Source of the DNA: Thermomonas sp.
Lineage (GTDB): Bacteria; Pseudomonadota; Gammaproteobacteria; Xanthomonadales; Xanthomonadaceae
Direction of reading: 5' to 3'
Length of the DNA: 64,000 nt
NCBI RefSeq assembly: GCF_019104945.1
Contig: NZ_JAHRWW010000004.1
Span: forward strand, 1-64,000
This document shows positions 34,940 to 42,464 of the stretch, one piece after another (positions within the stretch are counted from its first letter, which is position 1; every line of letters begins with the position of its first letter). The position numbers and the translations under genes were made by a program. The notes under the pieces were generated by a model. The model was not told the origin of the DNA and did no database searches. It was given only the letters and a program-made list of their open reading frames with translations.

Positions 34940-36862
34940 TTAACCTTCAACGATCATGCGGGTGCGCATTTCCAAGTGCAGCGCATGGCAGAAGGTGGAG
35001 CAGTAGGCCCAGAACACGCCCGGCTTGTCGGCCACAAAGGTCACCGACTTGGTTTCCAGCGGGTTGATGACGAACTGGACGTTGTACTTCGGCAGCGCGA
35101 AGCCGTGGGTCAGATCTTCTACCTTGTCGAGGTTGGTCAAGATCAGGGTGACGATGTCGCCCTTCTTCACCGTGAACTCGCGCATGGAGAAGGCCGGAGC
35201 CTGCGAAGTTAGCTTCACCGTGACCTTATTGCCGTCGCGGAATACGCCTGATTCCTTCGCATCTTTCACTGCCAGCGGAGATTCGTCGAGGCTATACACT
35301 TGCTTCGGCTTGACAATATCGCGCTTGAAGATGATGAAGTCATGGGGTTCGCCACGCACCGGGTGATCGGCCATCAACACCATCTTTTCGCCAGAAATAT
35401 CGATCAGCTGCTCGTTTTCCGGGTGTAGCGGGCCAACCGGCAGGAAGCGGTCCTTGGAGAACTTACAGCCCACGGCGAGGTACTTGCCGTCTGCCGCCTT
35501 GGTTTCCGACTGCGAGGCATTGATGTGGCCCGGCTGATAATGCACGTCGATGCGGTCCACCACGTACTGCGCTTTCTTATCACCCTTGTGGAAGGCAATC
35601 GCCTTTTCCACATTCCACTTCACCACTTGGCTGTCGAGGAACAAGGTGGTGTAAGCATTGCCACGGCCGTCGAATGCGGTGTGCAGCGGGCCCAGGCCCA
35701 CTTCCACTTCGGCCACGATGGCGTCGTCGAGCTTTTCCATCTTGCCATCGAACCAGTCCAGCACCTTGCTCAGTTCAATGGTGGTGGTGGTGGGCGAGAG
35801 CTTGCCTGCGCAGATGAAATACTTGCCATCGGGAGAAGCATTCACGCCGTGGGGGTTCTTTGGCACTGAAACATAGCCCACCAGCGCGGTCTTCGGGTCC
35901 TTGTTGGATTCATGCGTTGCATCAACCACCGGCACCTTGGAGTCGCCGTAGGTCTTGAACTTGCCCGCCTTCACCGCTTCTTCAATACGTGCAATGTGGA
36001 AGAACGCGCAGGCATCGCGTTCAGCCGACATCATGTCTTCGTAATGAATGCCGTTTTCGGTGTTGTACTGATTGGTCGCAGCAAGCTTGCCGTCATACGA
36101 AGTGGCGACGAGATCGCAGTTGCCGTCGATCAACGCCTGCCAGCGCACTTCCATGGTTTCCGCATCTACGCAGGAGAACAGCGAACGGTACTTTTCCGGA
36201 GCGTTGACGTCGGTGCCATCGTTCGGCAGCGGAATGGCGAACTCACCACCGCAGAACACGCGGGTGGTGTAGTTGATCGCCGGATCCACCGGGTCTGCCT
36301 TATCCGGGAAGATACCGTGGAAGCCCTGCACGTTCGGCAGGTCGGTAATCTTGTCGCAGGTGAAGTAATCCAAACGGATACGCGCGATACGGCTGTTGAT
36401 CTTGTCGTTGATCCAGGCGTAGCGGCCGTCGTAGTTGCCATCTTTGTACGAAGCGTGGGTGTGGTGGGTGTCGGCCACGGTATAGCGCAGCGAACCATCG
36501 GGCTTGGTGCCCATGATTTCCTTCGATTCATTGGTGATTCCCCAGCCCACCAGTGCGTCTGGCACGAAGCAGGGGATGCGATGAATTTCGCGGCCCGAAG
36601 GCAGGCCGAGTACGCGCATGTCACCGTTATGGCCGCCGCTCCACAGGCCGTAATAGGTGTCGAGTTCGCCGGGCTTAATTTCAGTGCCGCTTGCGTGGCC
36701 AGCACCAGCACCTGTTGCGGCTTTGTCACCAGCGGCGGGGGCGTCTTTGTCGTTGCACGCAGCAACGCCCAAGGTTAGGCCTGCAAGGGCCGTGGTGCCA
36801 ATAAAACGGCGGCGGCTCATGCCGGCATTGCTGTTGCTCGGGTCTTCCTTTTTGTCGCTCAT
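34940..36862 (-). CDS. nosZ: Nitrous-oxide reductase, Tat-exported clade I
   Basis: A 640-residue copper enzyme reducing N2O to N2 in the periplasm. The N-terminus carries a twin-arginine signal (SRRRFIGTTALAGLTLG), the mark of clade I. The seven-bladed propeller begins after about residue 60, and ADTHHTHASYKDG contains the first CuZ histidines. The C-terminal cupredoxin domain ends with the CuA motif CSTFCHALHLEM (Cys621, Cys625, His629, Met632). The residue between the cysteines is Thr623 where clade I enzymes usually have Trp. All principal CuA side-chain ligands in this motif are kept, so activity is expected. It is the first gene of the nosZRDFYL run. Confidence 0.96.
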   Translation of the reverse strand: MSDKKEDPSNSNAGMSRRRFIGTTALAGLTLGVAACNDKDAPAAGDKAATGAGAGHASGTEIKPGELDTYYGLWSGGHNGDMRVLGLPSGREIHRIPCFVPDALVGWGITNESKEIMGTKPDGSLRYTVADTHHTHASYKDGNYDGRYAWINDKINSRIARIRLDYFTCDKITDLPNVQGFHGIFPDKADPVDPAINYTTRVFCGGEFAIPLPNDGTDVNAPEKYRSLFSCVDAETMEVRWQALIDGNCDLVATSYDGKLAATNQYNTENGIHYEDMMSAERDACAFFHIARIEEAVKAGKFKTYGDSKVPVVDATHESNKDPKTALVGYVSVPKNPHGVNASPDGKYFICAGKLSPTTTTIELSKVLDWFDGKMEKLDDAIVAEVEVGLGPLHTAFDGRGNAYTTLFLDSQVVKWNVEKAIAFHKGDKKAQYVVDRIDVHYQPGHINASQSETKAADGKYLAVGCKFSKDRFLPVGPLHPENEQLIDISGEKMVLMADHPVRGEPHDFIIFKRDIVKPKQVYSLDESPLAVKDAKESGVFRDGNKVTVKLTSQAPAFSMREFTVKKGDIVTLILTNLDKVEDLTHGFALPKYNVQFVINPLETKSVTFVADKPGVFWAYCSTFCHALHLEMRTRMIVEG

Positions 36863-36941
36863 GGTAGGCCTCTTTCGGGGGTTGTTTTAGAAATCGGTCT
36901 GTAATTGGGCGGCATAGTGGACTACAAATTAGGTGCCTGAT

Positions 36942-36955
36942 TTGATTAGAGTCAA
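36942..36955. promoter_or_regulatory. nosZ: FNR/DNR-type box between nosZ and cytochrome c gene
   Basis: TTGATTAGAGTCAA matches the FNR palindrome with one mismatch and fits the DNR/NNR consensus. It lies 80 bases before nosZ and 90 before the divergent cytochrome c gene. On the plus strand TAAACT (36978-36983) is a -10 giving a class II position; on the minus strand CACTAT (complement of 36914-36919) would do the same. One box may therefore serve both genes. Nothing else is evident in the 182-base gap. Confidence 0.75.
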
Positions 36956-37044
36956 ATCTTCACGGGGAATTGCTCATTAAACTGGCCGCGTTGAAATTGA
37001 TACGGTTTTTTTTACTTAGCTCTTAAATTGAAGGAAATAAAACG

Positions 37045-37503
37045 ATGAAACTGATTCCATTGACTGCAACACTGGCTGTTTCGGCCATGCTGCTGGTGGC
37101 TTGCGGTAAAAGTGAGGCCCCGGCCGATGCCGCACCTGCAGCAGACGCTCCCGCGGCTGAAGCGCCGGCTGCAGAAGCTCCGGCAGCCCCAGCGGCCGAA
37201 GCTGCACCGGCTGCAGATGCAGCCCCAGAAGCCACCGCTGAAGCGGGCGCTGTAGATGGCAAGAAAATTTATGGCGCCACCTGCGCGCTCTGCCACGCCA
37301 GCGGCCTAGCCGGTGCGCCGAAGCCGGGTGATAAGGCCGATTGGGGCCCACGCATCGCACAGGGTGAAGAAACCATTCATAAGCACGCCATTGAAGGCTT
37401 CACTGGCCAAGCCGGTGTGATGCCCGCCAAGGGCGGCAATATGTCGCTGTCGGATGATGAAGTGAAGGCGGCTGCCGACTTTATGGTTGCGCAATCGAAA
37501 TAA
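37045..37503 (+). CDS. Membrane-tethered class I cytochrome c lipoprotein
   Basis: A 152-residue precursor. The signal ends in LLVAC (Cys20 lipidated). Residues 22-70 are an Ala/Pro/Glu/Asp low-complexity linker built of APAAEAPAAD-like units. A compact cytochrome domain follows, with CALCH (80-84) and a probable Met ligand in GVMPAKGG, resembling the cytochrome c5 family. GAAGGAAAT precedes the ATG. Being divergent from nosZ and sharing the DNR-like box, it is a good candidate for the electron donor to NosZ. The flexible tether would let the heme domain reach periplasmic partners while staying on the membrane. Confidence 0.88.
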   Translation: MKLIPLTATLAVSAMLLVACGKSEAPADAAPAADAPAAEAPAAEAPAAPAAEAAPAADAAPEATAEAGAVDGKKIYGATCALCHASGLAGAPKPGDKADWGPRIAQGEETIHKHAIEGFTGQAGVMPAKGGNMSLSDDEVKAAADFMVAQSK

Positions 37504-37520
37504 GTTGTAGCGAGGGTGTC

Positions 37521-38561
37521 ATGAGCAGTGAAATGCAGCTAGGGCAATGGACGCGGCGACGCTTTGCAATGGCGCTGCCTTTGTTTGGCACTTTGCCGTG
37601 GGTGGTGCGTGGAGGAAATTCCAGCTCCGGCCCTCAGCGTGCAAGCCGCACACTCATGGGCACCCAAGTGGACATCGTCACCGACGGTGGCGATGTCCGA
37701 CTGTTACAAGCCGCGATGCATAAAGCATTTGCAGAAATGCAGCGGTTAGAAGCAATGATGAGCCGGTATCAAACCGGTAGCGTTGTGCAGCGCATTGGTG
37801 CGGCCGCAGGCCAAGCCCCGGTGGTCGTACCTGCCGAGATGTTCGCCGTTTTGCAAAACGCGCAACGGGTGTTCAAGGAAAGCGCTGGTGCGTTTGATCC
37901 AACCGTTGGTGCGCTCTCTGGTTGGCAGTTTGAGCCGGGCGCACAGCGCATGCCCACGGCGGCAGAAATTCAAGCAGAGCTGCGCCATGTTGGCGGGCAG
38001 CATCTACAGCTAGATGCCCGCACCAGAACCGCCTTCCTCGCGAAGCCTGCGATGGCGCTTGATTTGGGCGGTATTGCCAAACTGCCGATTTTGGATGCGG
38101 GCCTGCGTGTTTTGAAACAAGAAGGCGTGGGTAATGCCCTAATCAATGGTGGTGGTGACGTATTAGCAATGGGGCGCCTCGCTGGGCGTCCGTGGCGCGT
38201 GGGTGTGCGCGATCCGCGTCAACCAGAGCAGATGCTAGGCGTTATTGAGGTGGAAGGTTATGGCGTTGTGGCGTCTTCCGGCGACTATGAGCGCAGCTTC
38301 ATGCACGATGGCCGCCGGATGCACCATGTATTGAACCCGAAGACGGGCTGGCCAACGCAGGGCGTACACGGCGTAACGCTGTTTGCACGCAATGTGGAGG
38401 CAGTCAACGGTTGGGGCAGCGCGCTGATGGTGCAGGGGGGCTCTGCTGCGGTCGAATGGAGTAAACATCATTTGGCGGTGGATCTTCTCACCGCCAATGC
38501 AGCGGGCGAGGTCTGGCAGTCAATGGGAATGCAGGCAAGGCTGAAATCTATGCGCGCCTAA
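37521..38561 (+). CDS. ApbE/NosX-like FMN transferase (divergent active site)
   Basis: A 346-residue protein with a Tat-type start (TRRRFAMALPLFGTLPW). ApbE landmarks are SRTLMGTQVDIV, GAFDPTVGAL, DLGGIAK (181-187), INGGGDV, SGDYER (253-258) and HHVLNPKTG. ApbE proteins flavinylate Thr in SGAT-type motifs, and NosX homologues do this for NosR. Two parts depart from consensus: DLGGIAK is followed by LPI instead of GYA, and the C-terminal D-A-L-A-T metal site reads N-G-W-G-S (296-300). It starts 17 bases after the cytochrome gene. The likely client is NosR, but reduced activity is possible. Confidence 0.85.
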   Translation: MSSEMQLGQWTRRRFAMALPLFGTLPWVVRGGNSSSGPQRASRTLMGTQVDIVTDGGDVRLLQAAMHKAFAEMQRLEAMMSRYQTGSVVQRIGAAAGQAPVVVPAEMFAVLQNAQRVFKESAGAFDPTVGALSGWQFEPGAQRMPTAAEIQAELRHVGGQHLQLDARTRTAFLAKPAMALDLGGIAKLPILDAGLRVLKQEGVGNALINGGGDVLAMGRLAGRPWRVGVRDPRQPEQMLGVIEVEGYGVVASSGDYERSFMHDGRRMHHVLNPKTGWPTQGVHGVTLFARNVEAVNGWGSALMVQGGSAAVEWSKHHLAVDLLTANAAGEVWQSMGMQARLKSMRA

Positions 38562-38603
38562 CATGGCTTGGGCGTTATCGGGTACACATTCGGAGACTTT
38601 GGA

Positions 38604-39143
38604 ATGAACACAACGCAACGCCCTCGCTATGCCCCAACGCTGCGCCGCCTACACTGGCTGATGGCAGTGCTGATTCTTCTGGCTTATGTGCTGATTGAAC
38701 AACGCGGCTTGTTTCAGCGCGGATCAGCGGAGCGCGCCATGATGGTGCAAGGGCACTACTGGATGGGGATCAGCATTTTTGTGCTGGCTTGGTGGCGGCT
38801 CGGAAGCCGCTTCCGCAGTGGTGCTCCACCCATTACCCCAGCACTGGATCAGTTCAGTGCCGTTTTGGCAAAGCTCACCCACCTCGCGTTGTACGCATTT
38901 TTTATCGTCATGCCGATCCTTGGCATGCTGACGGTATGGACGGATGGCAAGCAGGTCATGCTGCCGCTTACCGATATCGCGCTTCCTGCCCTGCTGCCTG
39001 TAAATAAGGATCTTGCAGAAAACCTCGAAGACATCCATAAAACTATCGGTAGCGTGTTCTATTGGGTCATTGGTCTGCATATCGTTGCAGCGTTCTGGCA
39101 CCACTACGGCCGCCATGACGACACCTTAAAACGCATGTTGTAA
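38604..39143 (+). CDS. Cytochrome b561-type membrane protein
   Basis: A 179-residue protein with four hydrophobic segments and paired histidines suitable for two b hemes: RRLHW (His17), VQGHYWMGI, LTHLALYAF and GLHIVAAFWHH. This matches the cytochrome b561/b6-like family that moves electrons between quinones and periplasmic acceptors. ATG 38604 has GGAG 9 bases upstream; the frame extends to 38568 without one. It follows the ApbE gene by 42 bases in the same direction, so the cytochrome c, ApbE and cytochrome b genes probably form one unit. A role as quinol oxidase for the N2O pathway is inferred from position. Confidence 0.85.
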   Translation: MNTTQRPRYAPTLRRLHWLMAVLILLAYVLIEQRGLFQRGSAERAMMVQGHYWMGISIFVLAWWRLGSRFRSGAPPITPALDQFSAVLAKLTHLALYAFFIVMPILGMLTVWTDGKQVMLPLTDIALPALLPVNKDLAENLEDIHKTIGSVFYWVIGLHIVAAFWHHYGRHDDTLKRML

Positions 39144-39156
39144 ATCGCAGTAAAAG

Positions 39157-39198
39157 TTGACATAAGTCAGATTGCGTTTACACATCTAGGCGCAGGAT
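39157..39198 (+). promoter_or_regulatory. FNR/DNR-type box and weak -10 before the cysteine-tailed gene
   Basis: TTGACATAAGTCAG (39157-39170) is almost identical to the box at 25860-25873. CAGGAT (39193-39198) is a weak -10 that would put the box centre near -41.5. Confidence 0.6.
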
Positions 39199-39200
39199 TA

Positions 39201-39224
39201 AACACGCGTCGCATGGCGCGTGTT
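39201..39224 (+). terminator. Stem-loop after the cytochrome b gene or in the next leader
   Basis: AACACGCG (39201-39208) pairs with CGCGTGTT (39217-39224) across 8 bases and is followed by TTAACG. It may end the cytochrome b message, but it coincides with the predicted start site of the next gene, so a leader role is also possible. Confidence 0.4.
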
Positions 39225-39241
39225 TTAACGTGGTGAATCGT

Positions 39242-39475
39242 ATGGAATTTCGTATCAAATTAGCGACAGATACACCCGATATGGCGGTGGTCACCGATGC
39301 GCTACAAGACGCAGACCCCGCCGCATTCGTGGATTTGGATCAGCACGATGGCAGCCTGCGCGCCACGGTGTGGATGAGCGCGCTAGAGCTAACAGGTGTG
39401 TTAACCGCTGCAGGTTACCCGCCGAAAGATGTGGAGCAGCTCGCTTCTAATTGTTGCGGTGAATGCAGCGGTTAA
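39242..39475 (+). CDS. Small HMA-like protein with C-terminal CCxxC
   Basis: A 77-residue protein whose layout (a first strand MEFRIKLAT, helix, two strands, then LTGVLTAAGYPPKDVEQL) resembles the ferredoxin-like fold of heavy-metal-associated domains. The usual CxxC of the first loop is missing (TPDMAVV). Instead the tail reads SNCCGECSG with Cys71, Cys72 and Cys75. No signal peptide is seen, so it is cytosolic. It lies just beyond the nos island behind a DNR-like box. A copper-binding or copper-sensing role is a reasonable guess; no established family is recognised. Confidence 0.65.
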   Translation: MEFRIKLATDTPDMAVVTDALQDADPAAFVDLDQHDGSLRATVWMSALELTGVLTAAGYPPKDVEQLASNCCGECSG

Positions 39476-39538
39476 ACGACGCGGGAAAGATGCGCGTGGT
39501 GGTAAAGTGACGGACTGATTTTCCCCCGCAGGTTTTCC

Positions 39539-40465
39539 ATGTCCGCACAATCGTTTCAGAACATTGGTACCCCAGGCACCCCGTGGGGTGATGCCGAAAA
39601 AAAACAGTGGCGCGTCTTGCAGCATAAAAAGCGCAGCTATACCGATGAAGTGGTGAGCAAGGTCGACGCACTGCGTGAGCGTTTCCATGTCACCCAATAT
39701 GGCGAGCTGGACTATGCCGAAGACGGCCGCTACCCGCTGTTTGCGCTACTCAGCAAGAATTGGGATGGCGCGTTGCCCACGGCGCTGGTGACTGGGGGCG
39801 TGCACGGTTACGAAACAAGCGGTGTACACGGTGCGCTGCTGTTTCTTGAAACCTATGCCGAGCGTTATGCGGGCAAGGTCAACCTGATCGTGGCACCCTG
39901 CGTCTCGCCTTGGGGCTATGAGCGCATTCACCGCTGGAACCCGTTTGCGCTTGACCCAAATCGCTCGTTTTATGCCGATAGCCCTGCGCAAGAGTCGGCG
40001 GCACTATGGAATCTTGTGCAGCCACTGCGCGGCCAGTTCCTGATGCATATCGACCTGCACGAAACCACCGATAGTGATGAGTCAGAATTCCGCCCATCAC
40101 TGGCTGCGCGCGACGGCCAGCCGTTCGAGCCTGGCACCATTCCAGACGGGTTTTATTTGGTGGATGACACCGAAAACCCGCAGCCTGCATTCCAAGATGC
40201 CATCATCTTGGCTGTAGCCAAGGTTACGCATATCGCCATGTCGGATATGGATGCCACGATCATCGGTTCGCCCGTAGTTGCCGAAGGGGTGATTCGCTAC
40301 CCGCTGGTCAAGCTTGGCCTATGCGCAGGGATTACCGGGGCACGCTACACCACCACCACCGAGGTCTATCCTGATAGCCCACGTGCCACAGTGAAGCAGT
40401 GCAATGAAGCACAGGCTGTGGCGGTTGTAGCAGGCTTGGATTACGCACTGGAGCATCGCTCATAA
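39539..40465 (+). CDS. M14-type/succinylglutamate desuccinylase-like metallopeptidase
   Basis: A 308-residue cytosolic protein with a carboxypeptidase-like zinc site: His89 and Glu92 in TGGVHGYETSG, the third ligand in HIDLHE, and a candidate catalytic Glu in TTTTEVYPD. The substrate loop RIHRWNPFALDPNRSF is conserved in the AstE/AspA and M14 carboxypeptidase superfamily. Substrate is not predictable. It is separated from the cysteine-tailed gene by 63 bases and ends at a convergent terminator. Confidence 0.85.
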   Translation: MSAQSFQNIGTPGTPWGDAEKKQWRVLQHKKRSYTDEVVSKVDALRERFHVTQYGELDYAEDGRYPLFALLSKNWDGALPTALVTGGVHGYETSGVHGALLFLETYAERYAGKVNLIVAPCVSPWGYERIHRWNPFALDPNRSFYADSPAQESAALWNLVQPLRGQFLMHIDLHETTDSDESEFRPSLAARDGQPFEPGTIPDGFYLVDDTENPQPAFQDAIILAVAKVTHIAMSDMDATIIGSPVVAEGVIRYPLVKLGLCAGITGARYTTTTEVYPDSPRATVKQCNEAQAVAVVAGLDYALEHRS

Positions 40466-40467
40466 AG

Positions 40468-40493
40468 CAACGGGTGCCCGAAAGCACCCGTTG
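40468..40493. terminator. Convergent stem-loop terminator
   Basis: CAACGGGTGC (40468-40477) and GCACCCGTTG (40484-40493) form a perfect 10-bp stem with a six-base loop between the M14-like and DUF885 genes. A short CTTTAT lies beyond the stem on the minus strand, so it may mainly end the DUF885 message, possibly both. Confidence 0.65.
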
Positions 40494-40514
40494 GTTAAAG
40501 CGTTCTCAAGGTGA

Positions 40515-42317
40515 TTATTTGATCGGTTCGTCCAGCATCAGCTCACGCACGAAACGGGTGGGCGGTGCGCCGTAGGACAGCACTTGGTCGTGATAAGCCT
40601 TTAGGTTGAATTTCTCACCCAATTTCTTATGCACGGCGTCGCGCATATCAAACTGCTCCTGCGCACCCACGAAGTAGGTGGGGAGCTGGGCCGAAGAGAG
40701 CTGTGCACGCACCCACTTCCCAGCGGCTTCGCTTTCCTGCTGGAAGGCGTCGTGGGTCATCAGGTGCATGCCCTGTTCACGCGTCCAGTTGTCCACGTGC
40801 ACGCCTTGATCAAGCAGGGCGTTGGCAATGGTGCGCAGGTAGAACTTTAGCTGCACCAGATGGAATAGCGGGTCATTATCCAAATACCCGGCTTCTTGCA
40901 TCATGCGTTCGGTGTACACCGCCCAGCCTTCTGCAAACAGGCCCGAGCGCAGCACACCGCGCAGCACCGAGGGGTATTTGGCCGAGTGCCAGCCTTCCAG
41001 ATAATGGCCGGGGATGCCTTCGTGAATCGACAGCAGGTGGATCATCTTGCTGTTGTATTCGCGCAAGAATGATTCCGCCTGGGCCTTGCTCCAGTCATCT
41101 GGGATCGGCGAGATTGCGTAGAAGGTTTTCAGATTTTTATCGAGCGGGCCGGGGGAGTCGCAGTAGGCCACCGCCACACCGCGCTGAAATTCCGGCATCA
41201 AGATCACGTCCACCGGAGAGTCGGCCAGGGTGACGAGGTCTTTTTCACGCACAAAATCGGTAGCAACCTTGAGCGAAGCCTTGGCGTCTTCCACTACCTT
41301 ATCGCGTGCCGGGTGGTCGGCATAGGCCAGTTCCAGCGCAGCTTCAATCGCGGCTTGTTGCTGCTCCGGTGTGGGCTTCTCCGGCATTTCTGGGGCGCCC
41401 GGTTTGTCTTTCAGTACGTTCTGCGCAATGCCGTACATCACGCCGCGCACACGCTGCATTTCACTTTCTGCACGCTGCTTGATCTCGGCGCGCGACAGCG
41501 ATGAGGACAGCGCAAATTTCAGTTTCTGGTCGTACTTTTCGGCACCGATGCGGAAATCGCCTTTGGCGTTCGGCACTAATGTTTTATCCAGCCATTCCTG
41601 TTGTTCGGCAACGGCTTTCTTCAGGCCTTCGATGGCCGCGGTGGTGCGTGCCGCCTGTTCCTTGGTCAGCTCACCCAAGTGCGGGGTGATGAATGTATCG
41701 ACGATGGAAAGAATGCCCTTGTTTTGCTTGGCCACGGTTTCGGCGTGAATTTTGGGCACGCGCGCCGGGTCGAGGTTTTCGCGCCCTTGGGCAAATAGCG
41801 CCGGGATTTTTTCCATGCGCTCGGTGGCCGATGCGATGCGCTCGGGCAGTGGAGCAAATTCACGCGCCATCAGGCCGTAAATCGCGCTGCCGGCCAGCCC
41901 ACCGTACACCTGCGGGTCCCAAGCCCAGCTTTGCATGACTTCTGCATCCCAAATGGAGGACTGCAGCTGGGTGCGCAAAATGGCCGCGTCCACTTGGTTT
42001 TCGCGCGAGAGTTTGCTGACGTCGATGGCATCCAGCGAGGTCAAGAGCTGCTTGGTGGCATCAAGCGCCTTGGCGCGGCCGGTGGCGCTGAGGTCATCTA
42101 GCTGGCCATCAAAACGATGGTCGCCGGTTTGGGTGGCACTGACGGGAGAAAGCTGAAACCAAGTATCCAAGGCGCGCTTGGAGAGGTCGGCAAACTGGGT
42201 GTCGGCGGCGCTGGCTGCCGCAGTGGCGGGTGCGGTGGTCGCAGCTTCCGGCGCTTTTTGGCCGGAGCAACCGGCGATAAGGGCGGCAATCGTCAGGGCA
42301 AGAAATGTCTGGCGCAT
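40515..42317 (-). CDS. DUF885 family lipoprotein, putative zinc metallopeptidase
   Basis: A 600-residue lipoprotein precursor (LTIAALIAGCSG, lipidated Cys) with an Ala/Thr-rich linker before the folded part. The DUF885 domain covers most of the protein and contains the zinc-site motif HEGIPGHY near residue 430, an HExxxxH arrangement, with a downstream LFAEGWAVYTERMM providing the usual Glu. The family is related to M32-like carboxypeptidases and is often periplasmic in Xanthomonads. ATG 42317 is used; the longer frame to 42410 has no signal peptide. It is divergent from the M13 peptidase gene. Confidence 0.87.
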   Translation of the reverse strand: MRQTFLALTIAALIAGCSGQKAPEAATTAPATAAASAADTQFADLSKRALDTWFQLSPVSATQTGDHRFDGQLDDLSATGRAKALDATKQLLTSLDAIDVSKLSRENQVDAAILRTQLQSSIWDAEVMQSWAWDPQVYGGLAGSAIYGLMAREFAPLPERIASATERMEKIPALFAQGRENLDPARVPKIHAETVAKQNKGILSIVDTFITPHLGELTKEQAARTTAAIEGLKKAVAEQQEWLDKTLVPNAKGDFRIGAEKYDQKLKFALSSSLSRAEIKQRAESEMQRVRGVMYGIAQNVLKDKPGAPEMPEKPTPEQQQAAIEAALELAYADHPARDKVVEDAKASLKVATDFVREKDLVTLADSPVDVILMPEFQRGVAVAYCDSPGPLDKNLKTFYAISPIPDDWSKAQAESFLREYNSKMIHLLSIHEGIPGHYLEGWHSAKYPSVLRGVLRSGLFAEGWAVYTERMMQEAGYLDNDPLFHLVQLKFYLRTIANALLDQGVHVDNWTREQGMHLMTHDAFQQESEAAGKWVRAQLSSAQLPTYFVGAQEQFDMRDAVHKKLGEKFNLKAYHDQVLSYGAPPTRFVRELMLDEPIK

Positions 42318-42464
42318 GAAAAATACGGAGTAGGGGAAAGCTTGCACAGTAAAACGCAGCAACGACGCAAGCCAGTGCCGAAAGCTGGGACCAACCAACG
42401 GCACAGGCAAATGGGGCGGCGGGGCGCTACCTTGAACGATTATTCATGGACCGTCGGTTTTCTT

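Noticed and set aside
35912-36778. Long plus-strand open frame of 288 codons antisense to nosZ
   Set aside because: It lies wholly inside nosZ, has no ribosome site or recognisable domain, and follows from the GC-rich codon use of the real gene.
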